This document shows positions 28,947-39,055 of a stretch of 64,000 bases of DNA, piece after piece. The stretch is from Microbacterium sp. ET2. GTDB lineage: Bacteria > Actinomycetota > Actinomycetes > Actinomycetales > Microbacteriaceae. A model generated the notes under the pieces. It searched no databases. It had not been told where the DNA came from and worked only from the letters and a program-made list of their open reading frames with translations. The position numbers and the translations under genes were made by a program. Numbering within the stretch: position 1 is the stretch's first letter; every line of letters starts with the position of its first letter. The stretch spans positions 1,860,001 to 1,924,000 of the forward strand of contig NZ_CP128170.1 of assembly GCF_030347395.1 (NCBI RefSeq), written 5' to 3'.

Positions 28947-31574
28947 ATGACGAAGCCCGCAGACGTGATCGACGACGTCGAGCTGTTCGACGAGCCCGAA
29001 CCGCCCGCGAAACGATCTCTCGGCCGCCGCATCGCGATCACCGCCTACGCCGTCTTCGTCGGTCTCGTCGTGCTCGCGCTCATCGCGGCGAGCGTCGTGG
29101 TCTACTCCGTCCAGCGGTCCTTCCCCCAGCTCGACGGCGAAAGGACCCTCCCCGGCCTCACCGCCGAGGTCAGCGTGCAGCGCGATGCCCTCGGTGTCCC
29201 GACCATCACCGCCGCGACCTCCCGCGACCTCTTCTACGCGCAGGGGTACGTCCATGCGCAGGACCGGTTCTGGGAGATGGATTTCCGCCGTCACGTCACG
29301 AGCGGCCGGCTGTCGGAGCTCTTCGGCGAATCGCAGCTGCAGACCGACATCTTCCTGAGGACACTCGGATGGCGCGAGGTCGCCGCCCAGGAAGTGGCCG
29401 CTCTCGACCCGACGGCCCGTGCGAACTACGACGCCTACGCCGACGGGGTGAACGCCTACCTGGCCGATCATCAGGGCCCGGACGCCTCCTTCGAGTACGC
29501 CGTCCTCGGACTGCAGAACCCCGACTACGAGATCGAGCCGTGGACGCCCGAAGACTCCGTCGCGTGGCTGAAGGCGATGGCCTGGGACCTCCGCTCGAAC
29601 ATCGGCGACGAGACCGGCCGCGCGATCGCCGCGGCATCCTTCACTCCCGAGGAACTCGCCGACCTCTACCCCACCTACCCGTTCGACCGGAACCCGGTGA
29701 TCGTCCCCGTTCTCGACGAGGCGGGAACGCCCCTGCCGGCGAGCGCGAACGGGAGGGCCGCGGACCCGTCGGTGGTCGAGGCCACCGTCGACTGGACCGA
29801 GGTCGGCGACGTCGTCGCGGCCGTCAGCACCCTCGTCGGGCCGATCGGCGAAGGCGTCGGCTCCAACTCCTGGGTCGTCTCGGGTGCCCTCACCGACACC
29901 GGGATGCCGCTCCTCGCCAACGACCCGCACCTGGGCGCGTCGCTCCCGAGCGTCTGGCACCAGGTCCAGCTGAAGTGCGAGCGCGTGCAGCAGACCTGCC
30001 CCTTCGACGTCGCCGGGTTCGGGTTCTCCGGTATGCCCGGGGTCATCATCGGCCACAACGCCGACATCGCATGGGGCTTCACCAACCTCACCACCGACGT
30101 CACCGACCTGTACCTCGAGCGGGTGCAGGATGACGCGTACTGGCGCGACGGGGAGCTGCTCCCCCTCACCACGCGACAGGAGACCATCGAAGTCGCCGGT
30201 GGCGACGATGTCGAGATCACGGTGCGCGCGACCGAGAACGGTCCCCTGATCTCCGATGCCGGCGGCGAGCTCGCCGGCATCGCCGACGACCCGTTCGTCG
30301 GCACCGAGGGCGCCCCCGCCGCGCCGAGCGACGCCCCCGACGGGGAGTACGCCGTGAGCCTGCGGTGGACCGCGCTCGAACCGGGTACGACGGCCACCGC
30401 CATCTTCGCCCTCAACCAGGCGAGCGATTTCGATTCCTTCCGCACCGCCGCGTCGCTGTTCGACGTGCCGGCGCAGAACCTCGTCTACGCCGACACGGCG
30501 GGCAACATCGGCTACCAGACGCCGGGCAAGCTGCCGATCCGCGGCGCCGGCGACGGGTCGCTGCCGCAGCCGGGGTGGGACTCCGCCTACGCCTGGCAGG
30601 GGTACATCCCCTTCGCGGAACTGCCGGTCTCGCTGAACCCTCAAACGGGGTACATCGTCACCGCCAACAACGCCATCGTGGACGAGGACTACCCGTATCC
30701 GCTCACCCGCGACTGGGACTACGGATGGCGTGCGGCGCGCATCGTCGAGATGCTCGAGCGACGAATCGCCGCGGGACCGCTGACAGCGACGGACATGCGC
30801 GACATCCAGGCCGACAACGCGATGTGGGTGGGGCCGCGCCTCATCGCCGCCTACGCGGGCGTGCGCACCGGTGACGAGGGAACGGATGCCGCACTCGACC
30901 TCCTCGGCGGGTGGGACGGACAGAATCATCCCGGGTCGGCGACCGCTGCATACGCCAACGTGCTGTGGGACGAACTGGTGCAGAACATCTTCGTGCGCGA
31001 GCGCGACACCGCGGCACCCACCGGCAACCAGGCCCGGATGTTCCTCGTCGTCGACACGCTGCTCGCCGACCCCGCGTCGCCGTGGTGGCAGAACGAAGGC
31101 CTCGATGTGGCGTCGCAGGCCGAGATGCTCGAGCGCACTGCGACCGACGCGTACGAGCGGCTCGTGACGCTGCAGGGCGACAACCCACGGATGTGGAAAT
31201 GGGGCACCCTCCATGCCCTCGACCTGAAGAACGACACCTTCGGAACCTCGGGCATCGCGCCGATCGAGATGCTGTTCAACCGCGGCCCCTACCCCGTCGG
31301 AGGCGGTTCTTCGGTGGCGAACGCCACCGGCTGGGTGCTCGGTCAGGGCTTCGAGACCGTCACCGTGCCGTCCATGCGCATGATCGTCGACCTCGGCGAT
31401 CTCGACCGGTCGAGCTGGCACCATCTCACGGGCGCGAGCGGCCACGCCTTCCACCCGAACTACGTCGATCAGACTCCCGCGTGGCAGCGCGCGGAGCCGC
31501 TCCCCTGGGCCTTCACCCCCGACGCGGTCGCGGCGACCACCACGCACACGCTGCGGCTGGTGCCCTCAGACTGA
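28947..31574 (+). CDS. Penicillin acylase family N-terminal nucleophile hydrolase
   Basis: 875 residues. An N-terminal cytoplasmic stretch and one signal-anchor helix (about 30-55) precede the alpha-chain (ALGVPTITAATSRDLFYAQG, GYVHAQDRFWEMDFRRHV). The autoprocessing site is in VGSNSWVVSGA near residue 308, the Ser becoming the N-terminal nucleophile of the beta-chain. Beta-chain landmarks include LLANDPHLGASLPSVWHQVQ, GMPGVIIGHNADIAWGFTN and TGYIVTANNAI. It should act outside the membrane on amide substrates such as acyl-homoserine lactones or penicillins. Monocistronic; converges with the mrp operon. Confidence 0.92.
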   Translation: MTKPADVIDDVELFDEPEPPAKRSLGRRIAITAYAVFVGLVVLALIAASVVVYSVQRSFPQLDGERTLPGLTAEVSVQRDALGVPTITAATSRDLFYAQGYVHAQDRFWEMDFRRHVTSGRLSELFGESQLQTDIFLRTLGWREVAAQEVAALDPTARANYDAYADGVNAYLADHQGPDASFEYAVLGLQNPDYEIEPWTPEDSVAWLKAMAWDLRSNIGDETGRAIAAASFTPEELADLYPTYPFDRNPVIVPVLDEAGTPLPASANGRAADPSVVEATVDWTEVGDVVAAVSTLVGPIGEGVGSNSWVVSGALTDTGMPLLANDPHLGASLPSVWHQVQLKCERVQQTCPFDVAGFGFSGMPGVIIGHNADIAWGFTNLTTDVTDLYLERVQDDAYWRDGELLPLTTRQETIEVAGGDDVEITVRATENGPLISDAGGELAGIADDPFVGTEGAPAAPSDAPDGEYAVSLRWTALEPGTTATAIFALNQASDFDSFRTAASLFDVPAQNLVYADTAGNIGYQTPGKLPIRGAGDGSLPQPGWDSAYAWQGYIPFAELPVSLNPQTGYIVTANNAIVDEDYPYPLTRDWDYGWRAARIVEMLERRIAAGPLTATDMRDIQADNAMWVGPRLIAAYAGVRTGDEGTDAALDLLGGWDGQNHPGSATAAYANVLWDELVQNIFVRERDTAAPTGNQARMFLVVDTLLADPASPWWQNEGLDVASQAEMLERTATDAYERLVTLQGDNPRMWKWGTLHALDLKNDTFGTSGIAPIEMLFNRGPYPVGGGSSVANATGWVLGQGFETVTVPSMRMIVDLGDLDRSSWHHLTGASGHAFHPNYVDQTPAWQRAEPLPWAFTPDAVAATTTHTLRLVPSD

Positions 31575-31593
31575 CAGAACCGGCACCGACGGG

Positions 31594-31950
31594 TCAGCCA
31601 CCCGCGGCGGGCGGTGTGCTCTTCTGCTCGGCGAGCTCATCCACGAGCAGATCGCGGTCGTCGATCGTGCCGTTGCGGTGCGCCTGGCGGGCGATCATGT
31701 GGGCCGAGAGCGGGGCGGTCGCCATCTGCAGCAGCATCACCGGCACGAGGAAGGCAACGACCGGCCACGACTCCAACGCCAGCGCGATGGCGATGCAGAT
31801 GAGGAGCAGCCCGAGCACCTGGGGCTTCGTCGCAGCGTGGAGGCGCGCGCCCACATCCCGGAAGCGGAGCAGACCGATGGCGGCGGTGAGGCAGAGCAGA
31901 CTCCCCGCGAGGATCAGCACGAGGGCGATGAGGTCGAGAACATCGGTCAT
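31594..31950 (-). CDS. mrpG: Na+/H+ antiporter Mrp subunit G
   Basis: 118 residues with three transmembrane helices. The first segment LIALVLILAGSLLCLTAAIGLLRF and the family motif RFRDVGARLHAATKPQVLG are intact. The ATG at 31950 overlaps the mrpF stop by 4 bases and terminates the six-gene operon. Together with MrpF it belongs to the small-subunit module of the complex. Confidence 0.93.
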   Translation of the reverse strand: MTDVLDLIALVLILAGSLLCLTAAIGLLRFRDVGARLHAATKPQVLGLLLICIAIALALESWPVVAFLVPVMLLQMATAPLSAHMIARQAHRNGTIDDRDLLVDELAEQKSTPPAAGG

Positions 31951-32219
31951 CGCTCTGCGGTGTCCTTCCGTGCGACGAAGCGGGCGATGGAGATCGATCC
32001 GAACACCCCGACGGCGGCGATGACGAGGAGAACGGGAAGGGTGCGGGTGTGCTGGTTGATGGCCATCTCCGCGCCCAGGACGCACAGCACCTCGGTGAGG
32101 AGGACATCGGATGCCACGGCGCGGTCGAGGATGGAAGGACCGACGACGATGCGCCACAGCGTGAGCAGTGCCGCGACGACGAAGATCACGAAGATCGTGA
32201 TGAGGAGCACGGTACTCAT
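31947..32219 (-). CDS. mrpF: Na+/H+ antiporter Mrp subunit F
   Basis: 90 residues, three transmembrane helices. The motif WRIVVGPSILDRAVASDVLLTE in two parts is diagnostic of MrpF/MnhF. The start at 32219 overlaps the mrpE stop. Such tight overlaps throughout the operon imply stoichiometric translation of the complex. Confidence 0.94.
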   Translation of the reverse strand: MSTVLLITIFVIFVVAALLTLWRIVVGPSILDRAVASDVLLTEVLCVLGAEMAINQHTRTLPVLLVIAAVGVFGSISIARFVARKDTAER

Positions 32220-32818
32220 GTCGGTGTTCCTCCCTGTCGCGGGGTGTCGACCGTCGCTTCGCGGATGATCTCGAGCTGCGCGGTGGATCCGACGGCGCGC
32301 ACGATCCGCGCCTCCCAGCCGAGCACGGTCTTGCGCTGCAAGTCGATGTCGTCGTCGTCATCCACCCCGATGACGTGCAGGTAGAGCACACGTCGGTCGC
32401 GATCGGCTTCGACGACGAGCGAGCCGGGGATCAGCGACGAAGTCACCGCGGTGTGCGTCATGATCAGGTCGTCGTCGGTGCGCAGGTGCACGGCGATGAT
32501 CGCCGACCCCGGCAGCTTCCCCGGGTGAACGGTCTGCCACGCCACCAGAAGCGAACCGCGCACGAGCGATACGAGGAAGGTGACGACGAAGACCAGTCCG
32601 TACCAGAGGTTGAGTCGACCCGACAGCGCGACCGGCGGCAGCCGGAACACGCGCGTGACCACGATGGCCGCGACGAGACCCGTGAGGAACGCGAGCACGG
32701 TGAGCTGGCCCCACAGCAGCATCCACAGAGCGATCAGCCACAGGAAGAACGGCAGCTGACGCCACGTGATCCCGAGCATGCCGCGAGGCGGGGGCGGAGT
32801 CGCGCGATCCTCGCTCAT
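32216..32818 (-). CDS. mrpE: Na+/H+ antiporter Mrp subunit E
   Basis: 200 residues with two N-terminal transmembrane helices (FFLWLIALWMLLWGQLTVLAF region and WYGLVFVVTFLVSLVRGS) and a conserved hydrophilic C-terminal domain with HLRTDDDLIMTHTAVTSSLIPGS. The start overlaps the mrpD stop by 4 bases. MrpE lies at the edge of the antiporter complex and is needed for full stability in studied systems. Confidence 0.93.
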   Translation of the reverse strand: MSEDRATPPPPRGMLGITWRQLPFFLWLIALWMLLWGQLTVLAFLTGLVAAIVVTRVFRLPPVALSGRLNLWYGLVFVVTFLVSLVRGSLLVAWQTVHPGKLPGSAIIAVHLRTDDDLIMTHTAVTSSLIPGSLVVEADRDRRVLYLHVIGVDDDDDIDLQRKTVLGWEARIVRAVGSTAQLEIIREATVDTPRQGGTPT

Positions 32819-34371
32819 GAGTCCGCCTCCTGCTCGAGCTGCACGAGCTGGATCGGCTCGAGCAGGGCCGCACCGATGCGTTCGCACACGCCGTAGAGCG
32901 GGCCGGCGAAGACCGTCAGCGCGACCGTGATGGCCACCATGCCGGTCGTCGCCGCCGTCATGATGCGGGGGATCGCGCGCCGCTCGGTCTGGATGCCCGC
33001 GGCCGGCGCCTGGCCGAGGTAGGAGATGCGCGCCTCGGTCTCGGTGGAGTCCTCGTCCTCGCGCCAGAACGACAGGTTCCATGCGCGCATCAGCGCGTAG
33101 AGGGTGAGCAGGCTCGTCACGATGCCGCCGACGATGAGCACGAGCATGATCGGGGTACCGACCTCGGCGGCGGCGTCGAACAGGGCGAACTTCCCGATGA
33201 ACCCGGAGAACGGCGGCAGACCGCCGAGGTTCACGGCGGGGATGAAGTACAGCACCGCGATGACGGGTGCCGCTCGCATCAGCCCCTTCACGCGCAGGAT
33301 CGACGTGCTCCCTGCTCGGCGCTCGATGAGCCCCACGGCGAGGAAGAGCGTCGTCTGCACGACGATGTGGTGGACGGTGTAGTAGATCGTCGCGCCGATG
33401 GCCGCGGGGGTCGCGATCGCCAGCCCGAAGATCATGTACCCGATATGACTCACCAGCGTGAACGAGAGGATGCGCTTGAGCTCCGCCTGCGCGATCGCGC
33501 CGAGCACCCCGACGATCATCGTCGCGAGCGCCACGCACATGAGGAGGAAGTTCAGGTCGTTGTCGTTGAACAGCTGGGTCTCGGTGCGGATCAGTGCGTA
33601 GACGCCGACCTTCGTCAACAGCCCCGCGAAAACCGCGGTGACCGGGGCGGGAGCGGTCGGGTAGGAGTCGGGCAGCCAGAACGACAGCGGGAAGACGGCG
33701 GCCTTGATGCTGAACGCCACGAGCAGGAGCAGATGCAGCACGGTCTGGGTGTCCTGCGGGAGCTCCATCATCCGCTCGGAGATCTGCGCCATGTTGACGG
33801 TGCCCAGGGCCCCGTAGATCGCGGCGATCGCCGCGAGGAAGAGGATGGATGACACCAGCGAGACGACGATGTAGACGACGCCGGTACGGATGCGGTTCTC
33901 GGTGCTGCCGAGGGTGATCAGCACATACGAGGCCACGAGCAGGATCTCGAACCCGACGTAGAGGTTGAACAGGTCCCCGGCGATGAAGGCGGTGAAGATC
34001 CCCGCCGCGAGCAGCAGGTACGACGGGTGGAAGATCGACACCGGCGTCTCGTCGTCGTTGTCGGCCGCGCCCTGACCCACCGAGAAGAGCAGAACCGCCA
34101 GCAGCACGATGCTCGAGACGACGATGAGCAGCGCCGAGAGCCGATCGACGTAGAGGACGATGCCGAAGGGGATCGGCCAGTCGCCGACCGATACCGCCAG
34201 GGCATCGCCCCCCTGGTCGACGACGACCAGCAGGATCGCGGCGATCACGGTGACGGTGGTCAGTGTGACGATCGAGATGGCGACCTGGGTGCGCCGATGC
34301 CGACCGGCCACGAGGGCGAGCGCTGCGCCGAGGAGGGGCAGCGTCGCCAGGAGCGGGACGAGGGCGATCAT
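32815..34371 (-). CDS. mrpD: Na+/H+ antiporter Mrp subunit D
   Basis: 518 residues with about 14 helices. It carries the NADH dehydrogenase ND2/ND5-type core with YVGFEILLVASYVLITLG, the buried lysine region FSIKAAVFPLSFWLPDSYP, and HHIVVQTTLFLAVGLIERRAG. This large subunit is thought to contain one of the proton/sodium paths. The start overlaps the mrpC stop by 4 bases. The C-terminal helix is followed by a short acidic end. Confidence 0.95.
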   Translation of the reverse strand: MIALVPLLATLPLLGAALALVAGRHRRTQVAISIVTLTTVTVIAAILLVVVDQGGDALAVSVGDWPIPFGIVLYVDRLSALLIVVSSIVLLAVLLFSVGQGAADNDDETPVSIFHPSYLLLAAGIFTAFIAGDLFNLYVGFEILLVASYVLITLGSTENRIRTGVVYIVVSLVSSILFLAAIAAIYGALGTVNMAQISERMMELPQDTQTVLHLLLLVAFSIKAAVFPLSFWLPDSYPTAPAPVTAVFAGLLTKVGVYALIRTETQLFNDNDLNFLLMCVALATMIVGVLGAIAQAELKRILSFTLVSHIGYMIFGLAIATPAAIGATIYYTVHHIVVQTTLFLAVGLIERRAGSTSILRVKGLMRAAPVIAVLYFIPAVNLGGLPPFSGFIGKFALFDAAAEVGTPIMLVLIVGGIVTSLLTLYALMRAWNLSFWREDEDSTETEARISYLGQAPAAGIQTERRAIPRIMTAATTGMVAITVALTVFAGPLYGVCERIGAALLEPIQLVQLEQEADS

Positions 34372-34937
34372 GCGTCTCCCCCTCGCTCGGTCGAGTCGGT
34401 CCGCCGCGACCGGCGCGTCGACGTCTCGGGCAGGTTCACCGGCGCGTCATCCTGCACGCCGGAGATGTCTCGGCTGCCGAGCACCGTGATCGGCGCGGTG
34501 TCGAGTCCGACGAAGTCGGTGGTGGCGTCGTCATCGGTGTCTTCGATCTCGGTCTCGTCGTCGATCATGTCCTCGTCGGCGGCGCCGCGATCGCGCACCG
34601 CCAGATCGGCCTCGTCGTCGGCGACAGTGTCGGCCTGGCCGAGCTGCCACGACCGGTAGATGAGAGCGAGGAGGAACGCCGACACGGCGAAGGTGATGAC
34701 GATCGCCGTGAGCGTCAGCGCCATGGGAAGGGGGTCGGACATCTCCTCGGGTTCGCCGGACCCGAAGAACGGGGCGATTCCGGGCCGGCCGATCACCACG
34801 AGGAGGAACAGGTTGGCCGCGTTGCCGAGGAGGAGGAAGCCGATGAGCACGCGGGTGAGGCTGCGCTCGAGCATGGCGTAGACGCCGCAGGCGAAGAGCA
34901 CGCCCATGATGAAAATGAGGGTGAGAGAGACGCTCAC
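34368..34937 (-). CDS. mrpC: Na+/H+ antiporter Mrp subunit C with acidic C-terminal tail
   Basis: 190 residues from the GTG at 34937, which overlaps the mrpA/B stop (GTGA). The first 115 residues are the NuoK-like core, three helices containing FACGVYAMLERSLTRVLIGF, LLLGNAANLFLLV, then ALTLTAIVITFAVSAFLLAL. A further 75 residues form an Asp/Glu-rich hydrophilic tail not typical of the core subunit (usual length about 110-125). An upstream in-frame extension to 37868 is only the shifted reading of mrpA and is not real. Confidence 0.92.
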   Translation of the reverse strand: MSVSLTLIFIMGVLFACGVYAMLERSLTRVLIGFLLLGNAANLFLLVVIGRPGIAPFFGSGEPEEMSDPLPMALTLTAIVITFAVSAFLLALIYRSWQLGQADTVADDEADLAVRDRGAADEDMIDDETEIEDTDDDATTDFVGLDTAPITVLGSRDISGVQDDAPVNLPETSTRRSRRTDSTERGGDA

Positions 34938-37868
34938 GACACGCTCACCCCCCTGGCCTTGCTCCCCTGCATCTGCCGATCGACCTCGGCGCCGAGCGAG
35001 CGCAGCACGTCGAGCACGAGGCCGACGACGACGAGGTAGACCCCGATGTCGAACAGGGTGGAGGTGACGAACTCCACGTGTCCGAGGATCGGGAGCTCGG
35101 CCTCGAACCAGGTGCTCGTCAGCGGCGGTGCGCCGAAGAGGAGCGGCACGATGGCGCATCCCACCGCGATCGACATGCCCACGCCCAGGAGGCGCCCGGC
35201 GTCGGTCGGTGCGGCGACGCCGAGTTCGTATCGCCCACCGGCGACGTACCGCATCACCAGCGCCATCCCGGCCACGAGTCCCCCGGCGAAGCCGCCGCCG
35301 GGCAGGTTGTGTCCGGCGAAGAGCAGATAGAGCGAGACGATGATGATCGAGTGGAAGAGGATCCGCACGATCACCTCGAGGAGGATCGAGCGGTTCTCCG
35401 GACGCACCTGCTGCCCGCCCACGAGCCACGCCATGCGCTGACGCCCGCTGTCCGCGTTCCGCGGCTTGACGCCCGACGGGGTCTCGATGAGCAGACGGCG
35501 ATCGCGCCCACCCACGCGCGGCAGGGCGTTGGTGGCGGTCAGGTTGTCTTTGCGGTCGGTGACGAAGACGAGGGATGCCACGCCGGTGGCCGCCAGGATG
35601 AGCACGCTGAGGCTCTCCCATCGTGTCCCAGCCGCGGATGTCGACGAGGGCGACGTTGACGACGTTGCGGCCATGACCGAGTTCGTATGCGAGATCGGGC
35701 CAGGCCACCGAGACCGGATCCTGCAGACGCGCGCCGGTCGCGATGACGGCGATCGCCATCATCGTGATGCCGACGGCTCCGGCGACGAGCGCCCGCGGGA
35801 TCGCGGCGACCGAGGCGTTGTGCTCCCCCATCCGCGACGGGATGCGGCGCAGCACCAGCGCGAACGCGACGAGGGTGACCGTCTCGATGAGGATCTGGGT
35901 CAGCGCGAGGTCGGGGGCGCCGCTGATCGCGAAGAGGGCGGCCATTCCCAGCCCCGTCACCGAGACGAGCACCACGCCGGTGTAGCGCTTCTTCGCGCGG
36001 ACGGCGATCAATCCGGCGACGATCATCACGGGTGCGATGGCCAGCTGCGCAGGATCCTGGAACAGATCGACGTCGGCCCGCCAGTCCGGTCCGCCCATGA
36101 TGAGGGCGGTCGCCTCGGCGACGACGAACACGATGAAGATCGTTCCGATGTAGACCGGCAGCGAACCGCGCTGGGTGAAGGTGGTCGTGGCCACCGACAG
36201 GCGGGCGATGCCGCGCAGCACGGCGTTGTAGACGTCGAACGCCTCGAAGGGAAGGACGCGCTTTGCGACATCCTTCCGCACCGTCGCCCAGAAGATCGCC
36301 GCGCCCAGCGCGATGGTGCCCAGCGAGATGAACAGCGCCGGCTCGAGACCGTGCCAGAGCGCCAGGTAGTAGGGCTCGGGCTCGGCGACACCCGGGGTGG
36401 CGAGGGGAGCCTCGTCGGCGTAGGTGGCGAGCACCGTGTCGACGGCCGGGGCCGCGAGACCCGCAACGAGGGTGAGGGCGGAGAGGATCAGCGGGGCGGC
36501 GAGGAATCCGGCGGGGGCGCCGGGCCACTCGGTGCGCTTCGGCTCGGTGCCGTCGGGTCGGATGCGCTTGGTCCAGAAGGCGCCCCAGACGAACCGGATG
36601 CCGTAGGCCATCGTCAGCGCCGAGCCCGCCGCGACACCGAGGATGCCCACGATCCCCCAGGCTTCGCCGCCCTCGGCCTCGTGGAGGAGCGCGGTGAGCG
36701 CGGTCTCCTTCGCGACGAAGCCGATCGTCGGCGGCAATCCCGCCATCGAGGCGACGGCGACGATCGACAGCGTCGCGAGGATCGGCGCCTGCCGGCCGAG
36801 GCCCGACAGCTCGCCGATGTTGCGGGTGGCGAGCTGTCGGTCGATGATGCCGACGACGAGGAACAGCGCGGACTTGAACAGCGCGTGGCTCAGAAGGAGG
36901 GCGAGCCCCGCGAGCGCGGTGTCGCGGACGCCGTACCCCAGGACGACGGTGAGGAAACCGAGCTGGCTGACGGTCCCGAATGCCAGGAGGCGCTTGAGGT
37001 CCGTCTCCCGGAGCGCCTGGAATCCGCCGAGCAGCATCGTGAAGACGCCGAGCGAGACGACGATAGGCCGCCATCCCGGCTCGTTCGCCTCGAACGGGGC
37101 GAAGAGGGCGATGAGGTAGATGCCGGCCTTCACCATCGCCGCGGCGTGCAGATACGCGCTGACCGGCGTCGGAGCGGTCATGGCGCCGGGGAGCCAGAAA
37201 TGGAACGGGAAGACCGCCGACTTGCTGAGCGCGCCGACGAGCAGGAGCACAAGGGAGGCGACCACGACGGGGCCCTCGGGCCGGACGGCGAGGATCTCGG
37301 AGATGCTCGAGGTCCCCGTGTCGACGACGAGCAGCACGACGCCGATCAGCATCACCAGGCCACCGAGGGTCGTCACCAGCAGGGCCTGCAGGGCCGAGCG
37401 GCGACTCGCGCCGCGGCGGTGGTAGTACCCGATGAGCAGGTACGACAGGACGCTGGTGACCTCCCAGAACATCACCAGCACGACCAGGTCGTCGGTGAGC
37501 ACAAGACCGTACATGGCCCCCGCGAAGGCCAGCAGCACTGCGGCGAACTGGCCGAGGCCTTCGGCGTTGTCGCGGAAATACCACCGGCAGTACAGCAGGA
37601 CGAGGGAGCCGACTCCGGTGACGACGAGCGCGAGGATCCACGACAGGGTCGTCATGCGCATCGACAATTCGATGCCGAGCGGCGGGATCCAGTCGTATGA
37701 CTCGAACGGAATGTTCCCCGCGAGCACCCCGGGTCCGAGGATGACGGTGTAGACGAAGGCGGCAGCCGCCACCGCGGCGGCGAAGAAGAACGCGCGCGCT
37801 CCGAGGCGATGGACCAGCCACGGGAGGACGAGCGATGACGCCGCGAACACAGCGAGGAAGACCAACAT
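34934..37868 (-). CDS. mrpA: Na+/H+ antiporter Mrp subunit A with fused MrpB domain (frameshifted)
   Basis: Up to about residue 745 this is MrpA: an ND5-like core (LTDDLVVLVMFWEVTSVLSYLLIGYYH, KSAVFPFHFWLPGAM, HALFKSALFLVVGIIDRQ in pieces) and the MrpA C-terminal domain to VDIRGWDTMGE. The next residues, LSVLILAATGVASLVFVTDR, and then the MrpB domain (FHSIIIVSLYLLFAGHNLPGGGFAGG) lie in a different frame. Removing one C from GAGCCTC near 35615 restores a single reading frame of about 977 residues. MrpA fused to MrpB is normal for actinobacterial group-1 systems. The start ATG at 37868 has a GAGGAGG site, with TAGAAT as a possible -10 element in the end of the lacI gene. Confidence 0.88.
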
Positions 37869-37934
37869 GCGGCCTCCTCAGGGTCGTCGGTCGGCCGGGG
37901 CAGCGCGACTCAGGCGATCGGGGTCGGACCCATT

Positions 37935-38996
37935 CTATTGGGCGGCCGGGGCCGGGCCGGTCGTGTTCCCCTCGCGGAAGGTGCAGGTGAAGTGCATCGA
38001 CACGGGGCTGCCGCCCTCGATCATGCTGGCGACGGCGAGCCCGGCCGCGCGCCCCTTGTCAGCGGCCGGCTGCACGAGGGTGGTGAGGACATAGGGCGCG
38101 AGACCGTCGACCACGATGCCGTCGAAGCCGGTCACGCTGAGGTCGTCGGGCACCCGCATCCCGCGCTCCTCCGCGGCCCGGATGACGCCCGCGGCGAGCA
38201 GGTCGCTCTGGGCGATGACCGCCGTCGGCCTGTGCGGTCCCGCCAGCAGGTCGCGCCCCGCCGCAAGTCCCTCATCGATGAAGCTGCCCGCCGCGGCGTA
38301 GGCGGGGGCGTCAGGGTAGACGTCGCGCGCACCCGCGAGCCGGTCGCGGGTGACGTCGACGCTCACCTCCGCGTCGGATGAAAAGAACCCCCGCGGACGA
38401 TCGGCGTTCACCGGGAGCGTCAGGATCACGACGTCCTCGTGGCCGAGCGCCCGCAGGTGACGGGCCGCGTGACGCTGCGCCTCCCTGTTGTCCAGCCCGA
38501 TGCGGGGGATCTCGCCTCCGGCATCCCCCTCGATGACGACCACCGGGATGCCGCGAGCCCGCACAGTGTCCAGCGATCGCCGCATCAGCGGGCTGCACCC
38601 GATGAGCACGGCCGCATCGATCGGCGCAGTGGTCAGCGACGGCGCGGTCTCGGCGGTCTCATCGTCGCGCAGGAGCAGGAGCCCGGCACCGAGTCCGGCG
38701 ACACCCTCGGTGAGTCCGTCCATCATCTGGGTCTTCACCGGGTCGAGGAAGGCCGTGCCGAGGTGCTCCTCGAAGACGACGCCCACGATGCCCGACCGCC
38801 CGCGTCGCAGGGACGCGGCCCGCGGATCGGGTCCGGTGTACCCCAGCGACGCCGCCGCCTCGAGCACCCGCGTCCGCGTGGCATCCGACACCGGCGTCTT
38901 GCCGCTGAAGACGACGGAGGCCGTCGACGCCGACACCCCCGCTTCCCGCGCGACGTCCGCGATCGTGGCACGGCGCCGCTCGTCGCTGCGTCTCAT
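37935..38996 (-). CDS. LacI-family transcriptional regulator
   Basis: 353 residues. The DNA-binding segment ATIADVAREAGVSASTASVVFSGKTPVS (two parts) is at residues 9-38, followed by a periplasmic-binding-like effector domain (GIVGVVFEEHLGTAF through MSVTGFDGIVVDG). The gene is divergent from an MFS transporter gene with 59 bases between the starts and a palindrome in the gap, so the transporter is the likely target. Its ligand is probably a sugar or related small molecule. The downstream mrp operon has its own promoter elements. Confidence 0.92.
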   Translation of the reverse strand: MRRSDERRRATIADVAREAGVSASTASVVFSGKTPVSDATRTRVLEAAASLGYTGPDPRAASLRRGRSGIVGVVFEEHLGTAFLDPVKTQMMDGLTEGVAGLGAGLLLLRDDETAETAPSLTTAPIDAAVLIGCSPLMRRSLDTVRARGIPVVVIEGDAGGEIPRIGLDNREAQRHAARHLRALGHEDVVILTLPVNADRPRGFFSSDAEVSVDVTRDRLAGARDVYPDAPAYAAAGSFIDEGLAAGRDLLAGPHRPTAVIAQSDLLAAGVIRAAEERGMRVPDDLSVTGFDGIVVDGLAPYVLTTLVQPAADKGRAAGLAVASMIEGGSPVSMHFTCTFREGNTTGPAPAAQ

Positions 38997-39030
38997 GCTC
39001 CCAGCCTAACGGCCGCGCCGTTCCGCGGAT

Positions 39031-39042
39031 CGAAACGATTCG
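39031..39042. promoter_or_regulatory. LacI-type operator CGAAACGATTCG
   Basis: A 12-base near-palindrome (mismatched only at the inner positions) with a central CG, typical of LacI-family sites, sits between the divergent lacI-like and MFS genes, 2 bases upstream of a TATCCT -10 element (39044-39049). Confidence 0.6.
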
Positions 39043-39055
39043 GTATCCTTCACGG

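Noticed and set aside
34368..37868. A single 1166-residue Mrp protein
   Set aside because: After residue 745 the frame is the shifted reading of mrpA/B and only later re-enters mrpC by chance; the MrpB sense lies in another frame.
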